From Mariannaea sp. PMI_226 (lineage: Eukaryota; Ascomycota; Sordariomycetes; Hypocreales; Nectriaceae), in contig JANFOG010000001.1 of assembly GCA_024336345.1 (NCBI GenBank), forward strand, positions 682,001 through 746,000: a stretch of DNA of 64,000 nucleotides, written 5' to 3'. Below are positions 12,501 through 25,400 of the stretch, piece after piece. The position numbers were made by a program, and so were the translations under genes. Position 1 is the stretch's first letter; every line of letters begins with the position of its first letter. The notes under the pieces are model-generated. The model ran no database searches. It was not told where the DNA came from and was given only the letters and a program-made list of their open reading frames with translations.

Positions 12501-15430
12501 TGCCTCCCAGGTGCCCCCCGCCCTGTGCTGTGGGGGGCGTGGTAGTGGTCAAGAACTTGACTTGCTACAGCAGGTGAGTAAGGTAGTTAGGTATTTGCCG
12601 TCCCTTTTTTTTTTTGCCACAGCACATGTACGAGGCCAATATGACGCACAATTTTCTATTTTCGAAACGACCATGTCCTGGTTGCCAGATGCATGGACAG
12701 CCTGTGAGCTTTACACCCCCCCTGAGAATGAGAACCCTACTATGTACAGGAAAAAGCAGCAAAACTGCAAAGGGAGCAGTAGCAGCAACAATAGCAGCAG
12801 CATGATGATGGATATGGGTCCATCTCACGTAACTGGAATAACTTGATAGGAGGCTCAACCGAATAAACTACCTCTATCCCTTCCCACTACTTACCTGCCT
12901 ACAGCAGATAGTTGCCTGTGGGGAGCTGAAGGCATCCGATAGTCATACGGTACAGCAGCTGGAAAAGCTTTATAGCCAACCAACATTTTATATTGCCATC
13001 TTGTTGAGTTGGTGTGTAAGATGACTGCCCGCGTACCTACTTGTAGATGACTCTGGCACGTTTTCTAAGTAGCCACCCCAATCCCGGATCACGCCTAGAA
13101 GCTGATAGGGAGCTTTGCCATCACACCATGGACATACATCGAAAAAGCTTTGTTATTGTCATTGGGGAGGGGGTCTTTCTCCTCTTTTGCATCGTACCCC
13201 ATTTTTACCCAACTTTTATGCCACAGTTTCGTATGGATGGCTATGCTCTCTCCACCAGACCGGTGAAGGTGACTGGACGCCTCTCGATTGGCTCGTGTGT
13301 TGACTTCTTTATGCTTTGGGTTACCATTGTTGTTTCTCTGTACCAAACTCCGAGAGGAGGCCTCAGTGAGAAAGACACCCCGTAAAGATAATTGATAATC
13401 AATCCCCAACAACTGGTATCAACCCGATTTTCGTGGACTTTATGCTGTTGCCTCCTCTTGACAAGCTTGGATCTCACAACCATTGCAATTCTCGTGAATG
13501 TGGCAGCGTGAATCATGGGTTTGATACTGGCACCGGAGACTCCACCGTTTTCGGGATAGCAAAACCCTAGACACCTTCCGTATTACACACAGCTTTCAAC
13601 GGTGTTGGGAAGAATAAGGAGGTTGAAAGGTTGTTGTCAGCCAGTGAGCAGCTAGCCTCTGGAGCTCCATCTTGTTTCATCTATGGATGTGTGGTGGATT
13701 CGCGCCAGTCCATCTCGTACTACACGTACCCTCTATACCGTCTGTTCTAAGTCATTACTTCTAGTAGTGTTTCTTAACCTTACGGGAAAGCAGAATCTGA
13801 AATGTCATTGTATGGATATGACGGACACATAGCCGGCGCCGCAGGTTTGCAAAGCCTTTTCTTCATCTTCTTCTAGACAGAGTAGAAAGGGGAGAAACCA
13901 GTTTGATCCGTAACCTAATTCCATCGTTGCCCCGTATGCTTGTACTACCACACAGTGTCGACATTCGCAATTGTTCAAAAATGAATCGGGTTAAGTCAGG
14001 TAGCAGGTATGCAATCAATTGTCGCCGGGACGAGAATGGTTGGTGATTGTTGCATTCCACGCAGGTAAGCCACACGCACGTCACTGAGACACGACTTACC
14101 CACGGTCATATCTGCTCTTATCTAATAGGCCTAAGTTACCTGCACGAGCTGTCAACACAGTCATGGTCGTCTGCACGTATCGAATTGTTTTGGTGGGTAG
14201 GTAGGTAGGTAGGTAGGTAGGAAAAGGAAAAAGCTTTCGGGGGGGCCGGTGTCTCACTCAGGACTACGAATAATCTTGTCTCGGGCCAATCGCTCGTCCA
14301 ACGGGCTGGATGGGGAATAACATGTGAAGGAAGCAACTGTGTTGCACCGTCGCAACGGTGGGAATAACTGCCAGCAGCTATGAAGATGGGAAGTCTGTCT
14401 GTCCGTTCCGGTTCATTTCTCCGAAGATGAGGGGTAAGTTAAACTTGATGCGCACCAGCCCCCGGCTTTGGTAAGTTGAGGCCGGCTTGCAGCTTTTGGC
14501 CCTGACCAGGCACATGGAGCGACGTCATGATAACGGCCTGTGTGCATGATACAGGTACATGAGTACCCGTTGGCGTGTGGTAAAGCTAGGTATTGTGCAG
14601 GATATTGAAGCTTAGAGACGTCGGTTGGTCTCGAAATGGCAATTATGTGCGGAAACGTCGAGCCAACCACCACACTCAGAGTCTTTCGTATCATGATGAC
14701 GGTCTGGCGTTGTTTGTTGTGAAGGAAAATAGAGTAAGACACAGAGGACAGCTCGAATATGCCTACCCTAGAGAATGGTGTAGGGAGAGAAGACTGTAGT
14801 AACTGTAGGCAACTTTAATGTAATGTCGAAAAAAGTGAGTCAATGAATAGCGTAGCTTATTGGGCACGGAGGATGGTGGATCAAGTAGGTAAGGAAACTG
14901 AATATAATTATATATGATCGTTCATGTGAAATTTAGAGCTTGACGTGTCCTGGTAATTCTGCCTTTTCGACCTGGTTACATATGTTCACTTGAGAGGATG
15001 GTCCCCTGTTGACAATACTAAATACTAAATTATGTACTACAATGGAAACAACCCCCCCAAAAAGACATTAGGTAATAGCTGCACATAACTGAATAATTCG
15101 AAGGTTTATTGCCAAGACGTCAGCCAGGCCAGGGGACCATGCTGTGAGCAAGGCAGGGGAGGCAACCCGGAAGAGAAACACTAGAAGGAGTTTGCTGCTG
15201 CTCGACATATAGAAGCCCATGGAGTTGAAGGACAAACTGAAAGGCTATCAAAGGAAATTAATTTGACAGGAAGACGTCCATTCAACAGAGAACCGAGCGA
15301 GGAAGCAAGATACGCACAACAACAGCTCTATACCTGGCTTGATACAGCCAGCTTCAGAAAATGTCTAGAGAGTGCAACTAGAGAGTACAAACTACAAGGG
15401 GAGAAAATCCGACCCCTGTGTACCGAAGCT
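6561..15430. other. Gene-poor block 1 (about 9 kb)
   Basis: No reading frame in either strand resembles a known protein, and none of the short frames (all under about 125 codons) shows convincing exon pairing. The block holds scattered T, A, C and G homopolymers, a GGTA microsatellite at 14196-14221, and many GGTA/TACC words (for example near 7240-7480, 8680-8720 and 11750-11970). No tRNA, 5S rRNA, transposase or reverse-transcriptase remnant was recognised. It may hold regulatory DNA or non-coding transcripts, but nothing in the bases proves it. Confidence 0.5.
14196..14221. repeat. GGTA microsatellite
   Basis: Six and a half tandem copies of GGTA (26 bases), followed at once by an A/G-rich stretch. 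It lies inside gene-poor block 1. The same tetramer is the core of the words scattered through the intergenic DNA of this window. Confidence 0.95.
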
Positions 15431-16175
15431 AAAAAAAAAAAAAGGCTTGGCTCCGTCGAGGCGACCCAAATGGAGTAATCAACTGACATGAATCCACAAG
15501 CACTATTTCAGCAGCTCTCCAGAGCGTTTGACCTGTTTGAGTTAAAAACGAATCTATTGTCCGGCCCCTGTTCTGTTGGATCCTCTTTGGAAATCTTTGG
15601 TTAGGATCTAGCGTTTGTAGGAGTGTCGGGAATACGCGTCCGCAACGTTCATCGTTGCCGTTCCTCTTTGATAATAAAGTCAAGCTGGTACAAGATGTTT
15701 TGTGTTGAGAGAGAGAAATGAGGTAGTTGAAATACATCAAATGCTCTTTAAAACCAGGGCAATAAAACAATTATATTTCACACGCCATCCACCACTTACA
15801 GCTGTATGTGATGCTGGGCCTAAAGAGGTATAGGCACAAGAGAAGAGCAAGTCGAAATGAATATGAGGTAAATCACAGTAAACTGCATCCATCATCAGTC
15901 CATACCATTCACAGCATCTGTTGCTCAGACTATCAGGAGTTTATTTATCAATCATTATTCAACCGACTCAATACACAGTGCTCCAACCTATTTATCAGAT
16001 GACTAGTTGATTCATCAATCGATCAAGTAAAATCTTTTTCCTTGGCCCCCCTCTTCCCCCTCTGTCTCGTCTCCGCTGTGATCTCCAACTAGTTATCTGA
16101 CGTATGCAATTTTTCCCCCCCTTTCCCTCTCTTCCACTTTGCCTCTTTTTCTCGACTAGCGATCTCGGCAATCGG

Positions 16176-16459
16176 ATGGTCGCTCTTTCAGCTCTTATCA
16201 AGCCCAACGGAGCGTTGCGCGTCGTCGCTTTCGCCGCGTCGACCGCCGCCGCCGCCGTGGCTCCCGCTTCCCGCTCAACTGGTTCCTTTTTTTTTTTTTT
16301 TTTTTTTTTTTTCTCTTCTTGTCTCTGGACCTGGCGGCACTTAATAACTTAGTGAACTACGGCCGTTACCTAGATAACAAGTCAATTAAAATCGCCGTAA
16401 TAAGCGGCGTTCTTACTGCTACTTCCGCTCTGTACATGTGCATGCGTATTCTGGGTTAA
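16176..16459 (+). other. Possible small gene or upstream frame, split by a 26-T tract
   Basis: An ATG at 16176 opens an Ala-rich frame (starting MVALSALIKPNG) that looks like a targeting or signal peptide and runs into 26 T. Beyond the T tract a different frame, about 16313-16459, reads L-A-A-L-N-N-L-V-N-Y-G-R-Y-L-D and ends in a hydrophobic helix-like segment before a TAA. The two frames differ by one base, so a T tract one base longer would join them into about 95 codons. No homologue was recognised. It could be a real small membrane protein with a homopolymer length error or polymorphism, an upstream frame in the transporter leader, or chance. I do not call it a gene. Confidence 0.2.
16287..16312. 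repeat. 26-base T homopolymer
   Basis: Uninterrupted run of 26 T, the longest homopolymer in the window, about 440 bases upstream of the cation transporter start. Its exact length should be treated with caution, since such runs are prone to sequencing error. Confidence 0.95.
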
Positions 16460-16754
16460 TAGGTTGGCTCATGCTTTCTGACTTTATTCACTCAGTTCCG
16501 TCCCATCCATCTTTTTTCCCCTCTTAGACTAAGCAGGACCCTACCAGTCGCTTCAGACCCTTCCCTTGTTCGCCAACCTTTTCCGTCTGTCATAATATAC
16601 TTTTATTCCGCGGTCCATTCACGCTCATTCAATCAATTGCCCTTGACATTCCCTATCCTATTCTAACCTATCCCATCCCATCTCGCTAAATTGAAAATTG
16701 ACAAAATTATCCCGTCCCTTTCATCAGTAAATCGCCTCAAAAGGCCCGGCTGCC

Positions 16755-18994
16755 ATGAGCTCTCCATCGGCTCCCTCCACGCCCCCGCGATCGATACGGC
16801 GCCCGTCCCTGCTGGGTGATGAATCCCACAACCCCCTAGGAACGCGCAGCGGCGCTCTTCAGTCACTCATTCGCAGTCGCTCCGCCCAGAGCATCCAGAG
16901 CTTGGCCGGCTCCCATTCTTCCTACTCATACCAAAAGGCTGCCTTCTGGCCCGGTCCTGAAGATGAGGAGTTGGGCCACGGCCGGTCGCAAGACCAGGAC
17001 GACCTGAGTCGCCTTCTGGCCGACGAGCGTCGATTGACTCAACTCTTGAACGGCCCTCAGAATAGAAGTTTGAAGCTCATCGGTCGAAGCAATCCACGAT
17101 ACCGCTGGGCGCAATACTGGACCCGCGAGGACCAGCTCGAGGCCATGTCAACGCCCCTGTAGGTTTTTTTCTTTTAAAACATTAAAACAAGCAAAGAAAA
17201 AAGAAAAAAGAAAATACGTCACCAGAGATTTGGGAAGCGATCTCAACCACAGGAGAACAAGGCTGACGTCAACTCCCCCATTCGCAGTCGCGAGTACTAC
17301 GAACGAATCAACGACCTTGTACAACAGTACATGTACATCGACGCTCTCCTAGACTCTGCAATCCCCCACGAGCTTCTGAACGAGTATCAAACCGACATTG
17401 AAGCCTCGCAATTCCGTCCCATCAACGTGCCCGACACCATCTGTGAGGAACCAACTCCTTCTCAGTCCGACTCGCCTCCCAACAGCAGCGGTGGTACTGG
17501 AGGCGTCGGAGGTACACCTGGATCTTACGGCACTATCAAGCACAGCGTCTCGTCCAAGCAGCTTTCACGCACACCCAAGGACATCTTCCGCTCCTCCGAG
17601 AGCCTGCCTCTGCTCCAGCGACAAGACGACGACGAGGACGACCAGGATGACCAGCCTGACCAGGCGCCTGCCCACGATGATGGGCTCGGACCCAAACCCT
17701 TCCTGCCTTGGCTCGAGGATGCCGAGGTTGATCACGACGATCCCGTCGTGACACTCGCCATCTGGGTCAACTTCATTGCCAACGGTATTCTTTTGCTTGG
17801 AAAGCTCGTTGTTGTTCTCTCTGTGCCCTCCATGTCAGTCCTTGCCAGTTTGGTCGATGCTGTGCTTGATTTCCTCAGTACCGTCATCGTATGGGTCACC
17901 ACTCGCCTTATTTCCTCCAGCCAGCAAGACCAATATAGTTATCCTGTTGGTCGACGCAAGTACGTAAATATTCTCCTATGTTTACCCCAAGCCCCTCCAT
18001 CTCTCCCGGCGTTCCATCTGTCTCCGATGTTTGTCCTAAGTGTTCAATTGGCTTGCTAAAAAGAAGCATGATTGGCTGACTCTCACTCCCATTTACTTGT
18101 AGGCTTGAACCGCTTGGCGTTTTGGTCTTCTCCGTCATCATGATAACTTCTTTCTGCCAAGTCAGCTTGGAGTGTATTCAGCGCCTTATGGGCCCTGAGC
18201 ACGCTATCCTTGAGCTCGGCTTGCCCGCCATCATCATTATGTTCTCAACAATAGTAATCAAAGGTGCTTGTTGGGTTTGGTGTCGTCTCGTCAAGAACTC
18301 AAGTGTTCGAGCATTGTAAGTGTCAATGTCCACTTCCAATCATCCTTATGTGCATTTAGAAATAAAAGAAAAACCTACTAAACCGCATCACACAGAGCCG
18401 AGGATGCTAGGACCGACGTCATCTTCAATGCTGGTTCCATTCTCTTCCCCATCTGTAAGTAACGTCATCCCCTTGTCATTTCTTATGCGAGATCGGACAG
18501 GGTTCGAGTTCCCTCAGGCTCCGCACATGCCGCCCATACCTAGCCCCCCTTTGCTAACCGACGTCTTCTTTTCGTTTGTTTACGTAGTGGGTTTCTACGG
18601 TCGTATTTGGTGGCTTGACGCTGTTGGCGGCCTGTTGCTGTCCATGGTTGTTATCTTCAACTGGAGCCAGACTTCGGCCCAACACATCCGTAACCTCTCA
18701 GGCTTCTCGGCGCAGCCCGATGAGCGGAACTTGCTTCTTTATCTGACCATGCGATTTGCTACGGCCATCAAGAAGATCCAAAACCTCCGTGCATACCACG
18801 CTGGTGACAAGCTCTTCGTTGAGGTCGACATTGTTCTGTCTGCTGCCACGCCCCTCAAGGACTCACACGATCTGAGTGAGGTGCTCACCTATTTCCTTGA
18901 GTCGGTGCCCATTGTCGACCGAGCCTTCGTCCATGTGGATTATACGAGCTACAATGCTCCAACACATATGCTGAAACAGTCGGCCGCAAAGTAG
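16755..18994 (+). CDS. Cation diffusion facilitator transporter, Mn-type
   Basis: Five exons (16755-17158, 17288-17959, 18103-18315, 18396-18454, 18588-18994) give 584 residues with all phases matching. The first roughly 280 residues are a Ser/Pro/Asp-rich cytosolic extension with an acidic run (DDDEDDQDD). The membrane domain follows, starting near VVTLAIWVNFIANGILL, with the family signature YPVGRRKLEPLGVLVFS after helix 2 and a cytosolic C-terminal domain with AYHAGDKLFVEVDIVL. The metal-site pairs are DxxxD in both helix 2 (Asp325-Asp329) and helix 5 (Asp433-Asp437). In this family that pattern marks Mn-CDF members, whereas Zn-CDFs have HxxxD (established). Such proteins exchange Mn2+ (possibly Fe2+) for protons at vacuole or Golgi membranes; the compartment here is not shown. 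It converges with STT4, 477 bases away. Confidence 0.92.
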
Positions 18995-19471
18995 GTCTTG
19001 AGACGAGAAGGGGGGAAAAAAAGTACACAGTAGGCTCCTGGTCGAGGGGCCACATGCAGCGTGACGAAAGACAGTTAGATGCGGAGATAAAAAACCTCGT
19101 GTTACAACCAATGGACACGTGGGCTCACTTTACAGGTGGCACGCAGTAGCGAATGCAGTGGAGGATAGATGAAGACCTAGAATGGTTTTTTTCTTGGGGG
19201 GGGGGTTTGATCTGATTGAGCCTACAACAATCGCTCATTGTATTAAATATATATCCTTGGATGAGAATACAAGTGTACCATAGACAAATTATTTTCATAT
19301 AGAAAGTGAGAACTAGGTGATTCGAAGGGAATGGGGAGGGACATGAGAAAATTTGAAACAAGAAGCAAATTTGACGATCGAGCTCCGTAATCGAACAGCT
19401 GAACGTGGAAACAACACGACAAGAGTGATATGAAGAACACGAACAATGCTAGACACTGATCCGAGTTCTGA
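18995..19471. other. Convergent 3' spacer, cation transporter / STT4
   Basis: 477 bases between two converging stop codons. It holds a 10-G run at 19196-19205 and AT-rich sequence near 19230-19310. It presumably carries both 3' ends. No gene is seen. Confidence 0.5.
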
Positions 19472-22400
19472 TCAGTAAGGAATGCCGTTGGTCAGGAGCT
19501 GGAACTGATCATAAATGCCAGTGCTGTAGCTGGAGTAGCTTGTCTTGATGAGGCCCTTCATGAACTCGGCAGCCTCACGCTCGGAACGTTCGAGGACGAA
19601 ACGCTCGCGGAAGTGCTTGACACTTTCGGGCTTGAAGCAGGGCAGACCGCTGTCCATCATGAGCCAGACGATCTGGCTGAGCTTTTCACAGTACTGGCGA
19701 CTGGCCAGGAAAGCCTTGACGCAGAGCTCTTCGAAGGCCTTGAAGCTCTGGTGGTCGGTAGATCCGCCCATGACGGCAAGCATCTCCGACGTGAGCTTGA
19801 AGGGAGCACGCTCAAACTTGATGCCACCGGGAGCAATATCGAAACAGAAACCAAAATCAATGTGCAAAATGTGTCCCGCGTCGTCAATCATAATGTTGCC
19901 ATTGTGACGATCCTTGAACTGCAGGAGAAAAGAGATGACCGAATAGGCAGCCATAGACTTGACAAAGTTGGAGCGGGCACGCTGGAAGCGCAGCGAATCC
20001 TCATTGCCATACTTGGAGATGAAGTAGTCGTAGAGACCGTTGACAGCCTCACGGCCCAGCATGTCTCGAGAGATGGAGTTGGGCAGCACGTCAATGACAC
20101 CGCAGCCAGGGGCCGTGGCTGTAACTCGGTTCGGGAACACGTAAACGTCGAGGCCAACGTCGTGGAAGATTCCCCGGAATGCAGCAACCATCTGAAGAGC
20201 GAGGACGTCCTGCCGGCAGTCATCACCAACCTTGAAGATGGCAGACTGCCAGACCTCGATGGTGTTGCTCTCCTGGTGGTTGTGCGAGTCGCCATTGGGC
20301 TCGCGGTCACCAAGTAAGGTCTCGTCTTCCGCATGGCCGTTCTTATTCTTTTTGATTCGGAACGTTGCCATGTAAGGAGCCTTGGCGTGACTCTGCAGCG
20401 GCTTTCCAGACTTACGATCGATACCGATGACCACACCATCAGGGTTACAAGGCAGGTAAACACCAACCTCAACCTTGATCTTGCGCAGTTCCTCTTCAAT
20501 CTTCTGCTTCTTCTCCGGCTTGGACCGTTTGATGAAAGGCTTCAGCTTGCCGGAAATACTAGTAACCTCATCGAAGAAGGAAAACTCTCGCTCGAAGAAT
20601 TCCCGGTCCTCTGCTACAAAGTTGTTGACCATCTTGGCCATGACGACGTCGAGACTAGGCTTGATCTCGTCTGGGATCTGAGCGTCGTTATCCTTGTACG
20701 AGTTTGCCTTCATGTTCCAAATGATTTGATGGGCGAAAAGCTGCGAGAACTGTGCGGTTTCCAAAATATAGCGCTGCACATATCCGAGGACATCGTAACG
20801 CAGAGTTTGCACGATTTGAGGAACGTAGAAAAAGGTGATGTCGGCCGAATGGCCTTCCAGGGCGCGCATTGCATACTGAATGATGAAGGGATGGTCCTGG
20901 TAGACTGGCAAAAACATGGTAACTGCGGTGATAGGGTTCACAGGTTGCCAGTATAGCAAATACTACAGAAAGAAAAATGTGAGCCTCGAAAACAAGTTTC
21001 TTGCACTAAAAAGGATCATGGTACATACCTTGAGCTGCTGGGCATTAACGTCGTCAGGAAGAAATCCACCAAAGATGAGTGGGATGGCCTCAGGCTCGGA
21101 CACAGCCTTTTCTGGCATGGTAAGGAGGAGGAATCGGATTTCACGCTGCAATCGAGGATATGGGAATCTGGTGGCAAGCTCGATAGCTATCGCAGGATCT
21201 TGCCACCAAGCGGTACGAATCAAGGGAAGCAGAGCCGTTTCCGTGGCAGCCTTTGACATGTTGTGAGCAGGTAAATGAGTTCCACTAGTGCTGAGCGGAT
21301 TCACCCATACGACCAGTCGAGATTGCTCATTCTTGAGCAACAAGTCAAGCAGCTGCTCCTTAGATTGCAATGACTTGACATTCCCAACTGTCTGAGCACC
21401 GATGGACGAGACTTGCTGCAGTGCTATAATCACATCCGATATAAGTCGAATTTCCGTCTTGATGTGAAGCAAATTACTTCCAAATGACCATCTTGGCGAA
21501 TACCTGAACCAACTGAGACCGGCCGATAGAATCTTCTCCTTGAGCCTCCACTGAGCCGTTGGCTTGAGTGTGGTGCAAGCTCGCAGGACTCGCAAACTGA
21601 AGAGTACAATGGAGAACCGGATTTCTCTTGCCAAGGGATGAGAAGCAGATTGCTTGACAGCATCCAGCGTCAAGTCAAGCATACGCAGGAAGACCTTGAG
21701 CGAGTCTGGGCTCCCGTGTCGAATGGCGTTGAAATGGCTGGCGAAGAACTGGATGAGTCGGGTATGCGGAGACAGCATGTCATGCACTGCCTGCTTTTTC
21801 TTTGCAAGCATTTCTAGATCACTAGGGGCAAATTCCTCCTTGAGAAAGAATGGGTCGACGTGTGCCAAGACCGGGCTGAACAATCCAACCCTCCTAGCAA
21901 GGGTAAACTCCCACTGCTGAACGATCTCGTTCAAGAGCTTCGACTCTAGCCTAGGGTTCTCATTGATCACACCTAGCCACAGCGAAACACCAAGCTTAAT
22001 GGACTGCTTCGTGAATAGAGCGAATGGAATGCTGACGAGATAATGAGCGACTGCGGACTCATCTCTCTCGGTACGGCAAAGAAGTGCAGCGGCCCTTCGG
22101 AGAATCTCTCGCACCTCATTGATGGACGTGCTCTTCTTGCTCAAAATGCGTGCTTCGATATGAGCCAAGGCAGTAGTAGCATTAGCACTCTCCTTGACAG
22201 ACGACTGCACAAACGACATGCGGCGGTTGTGATTCATAAAGCTAATCAACTCAGTACCGCGGTCTGGCAGTGTCTCTCCATATCGATACTCCTGGCGAGT
22301 GGTGTACTGCGCAACAAAGTCCGATGCGGTGTTGATGCCTGAATTTCCAATATTGTCCATGGATTGGAGTCGATTATCAGTCGAAGGTATGATAGAACCA

Positions 22401-25400
22401 AGTTCTAGAGCCATAGATCGACCCAGAGACACGTGGCCGTAAGCCCCTTCATCGTCGAACTCGGACAAGTAGGTCTGTAGGAGCCCCTTGACGTCAAGAG
22501 GGGCCAGGTTAATGGCAGCGTTCACCCAAACCTTGGCTTTGCGATGAAGAATGTCGACGGTCCACTTTCGGAAATCATAGTCATCAGATAGCTCGACAGT
22601 GACACCTCCTAGAGCGGATGTAAAGATGGACTGAGGATCGTAGTGATCGGTTTCAGCTTCCAAGCAGCTCGACCACATCAAAGACAGGAGCTCCAGCAGG
22701 GCAAACAGGGAGGAGCGGTGGCATAGCGCAGAAGGAACTTCACGCAAGATCCTGTCGGCACAGACAAAGGCTGCTTGCTGGACTCGCTCAATGCGGTGGC
22801 AGCAGCTGCAGAAGATAGATGCAAGCTGCATAGCAAGGTACTGGCCCGAAAAGCTAGGGTCTACCATACCCTGCGTCTTCTTGAGATACCGGTCGACCAC
22901 AGAAGCAGCTATACCCTCCATGGTGCTGCTGACCTCACCCTTCTGCATGCTTGGCTCCAGGAAATAAGATACAACCTTGGTGCAATCTCCAGAGTCGGCA
23001 CGCAGACTCTCCATAAGATACGCTGCCTGGAGGAAAATGACCTTTCGGTAGCTGAGGCTCTTTATTTCAGCGGCCTTGGACGGAATCAGATCACTCAAAA
23101 GCTTTTTCTGGGACGATTCTCGCTCATTGCTCATTCCACGACGCAGGACGGTGTTGAGCTCAATATCACTTTCAACTTGTTCACCTCTTTGCTCTGCTAC
23201 CAGCGGCGGCGAATGAATGGAGATCAAGCGCAGCTCGTTGATGTACTGTCTTCCGCGGTCTGTGTTGCTGGTGAATCCATGGACAACGATGTTGAACCAA
23301 GCATTTCGGAGAAGAGCATAGATCTCATCATCGTCGACCGGCGCAGAAGCAAAGTCATTGGTTGACATGAAGACCGCAAGAGGGTGAAGAAGCTCAGCAA
23401 TCTCCTTTGCGGCCATCTGGACATCAACTTCCTTCGTATGATTGGGGGAGTGGGCGTCGCCAAGACCAATAATGCCATCGAGGAGATGTTCTAGGTAAAT
23501 ATCGAATAACGGGGAGTCACGTCGAAGATTGGCGGAGATGTGAGTACGAGCATTCCTGACCGCTTCCAGGAGGAAGGTCTGATTATCAATCACACCGGTA
23601 TGGCAGAGCCTCGTAAACATCTTCAACAAAGACCGGAACTCAATCTGCCCACCCTCAAGAGCAAGTGCCGCGGCGCCGCTGATGATGCGAGCGTCCACGC
23701 CGGTGTTGACCTTCTCCAACTTCTGTTGCAGCATGGACTGAGCCAAAGCAGTGATCTTCTCGTCCTTGCAAGCTGCCGCAATGCCACAGATTGTCGCGAC
23801 AACATTTCCAGAGACAACTGCAGTTTCTTCTTCACTGTACATCTGAAGCGAAATGGAGCTAGCGATAGATTGGCGGTTGTTGTAAATGGATTGAACACCA
23901 GGCTCACCGACACCTCCATTAGTTTGACCGTTAGTGAAAGCCTGCTCAGATCCAGGGCTTAGGACATTGCCCAATGTGTAGAGGGTACTGATGACTGCAT
24001 CCTTGGAGAGCATCTTTAAAACATATGCTAGACTGTTTGATGCAACATTGACTGTCTCTTTCTGAGGCGAGCCTTGAACAATAAATCGAGGTACGAGGCG
24101 GCTCACGGTGGAAGAAAAGGCTGGGGCAACCTGGCAAATCAGTGCTAAGCATCGCAACGTGACCGAAGCAAGCGTAGGGTCCGCCATTTGGACAGGATCG
24201 TCAAGGGTCTCTTGAAGCCAGTTTGCAATGATGTCCGCATCAGCTGCCTCCTCATTGAGCAGGGAACAGTTAAGATAAGAAATCAAAGCAGCAGCTTTCA
24301 CTGAATACGCTAGGCTTTGTTGATCGGGAGTACCCATCCGAATGAAGTCGGCACCGGCATCAATGTAGTTCATCTCGTCGAACGCAAAGCCGGCATATGC
24401 TTCAATGGTTTGGAAATCGCCCTCGTTGCCAGAGAGATATTCTGTCCGCAGCTCGCTTTCCTTGGAGAGGAGGATATCAAGAACATGGGACTCGCGCAGT
24501 TGACGGCCGTCGGCCACCATCAATGAGGTGCTTGCTACGACCAGCCACGTGAAGCTACGGTGCAAAAGCATTGCCCCGAGGGGGCGTCCTGACGAAGCAT
24601 AGTGTCGCAAATATCTCTTCCACTCCTTTACCTCGCGGTCCTGGCTGTGAGAGTTTCGAATGGTTGAGAGGGCCGTTTCGACCGCAACCAGGAAGGGCTC
24701 GGACAGTAGCATCTTCAGCTTCTGGATCAGGGCCAATCGACCGCCGGATTTCCAGAAGTCTGCTTGAGCTGCTGCGGCGTCCAAGAATCCCACCAAAGCC
24801 ACGGCAATAGTAACAGTTCGGATCGCATCGGTAAGGTGAGGGTTCTCGGGATCTCCATCCTGAGGGAAGAGGATGCTCTCAGCTGCTCGCTTGCATGAGT
24901 TGACGAATGCCCAGATTTTATCGGCGACGTTCTCCTGGAGCTCATCGTAATTGATGCCCAATGCCAACAACGCGCCCGTGACATGAAAAGCCAAGGCCTC
25001 GGTTGGTGAAGGGTTAATCTTTCGGAAGAATGGCGAGGGGACAAAAACTTGAATATGGGCTTCGAGAATATAGGGAAAGAGTTGGTACGAGAGTCTCTGG
25101 GCGCTCTGGCCAGATCTGATATTTGGGGCGGTCTTGCATAGCGCGAGTAGGACTTCGAATTCGCGAATGGACTAATTCATCGTGTTGTTAGTTCGTTGCT
25201 CTTGGTCGTTGCAAGTCAAGCAATCGCCGCACCATTGGAACTCGTCCCAAAGAATTTAGGGAGCTTATGGGCTTGTTGTGATATCCATTAGGAAGATCCT
25301 TGCCCTTCGATGGAGCGTGGCATGCTCTACACAGTCGGTCAAGGTCGGATCGGTCGAACGATGTGGACGATGTTGTCGCAGACAATGAAGCTATCTTCTG

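Larger units (their letters stand above)
15431..16754 (+). promoter_or_regulatory. Promoter and leader region of the cation transporter gene
   Basis: Pyrimidine-rich DNA on the plus strand, increasing toward the ATG at 16755, typical of a fungal promoter and 5' leader. It contains a 26-T tract (16287-16312) and a small coding-like stretch (16176-16459) described separately. TATA and transcription start are not evident. Confidence 0.4.

Noticed and set aside
18501..18512. GGTTCGAGTTCC, resembling a tRNA B box
   Set aside because: It lies in intron 4 of the cation transporter with no A box and no cloverleaf pairing around it.
19613..20317. A 234-codon plus-strand frame opposite the STT4 kinase exon
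   Set aside because: Antisense shadow of a highly conserved kinase domain, with no independent features.
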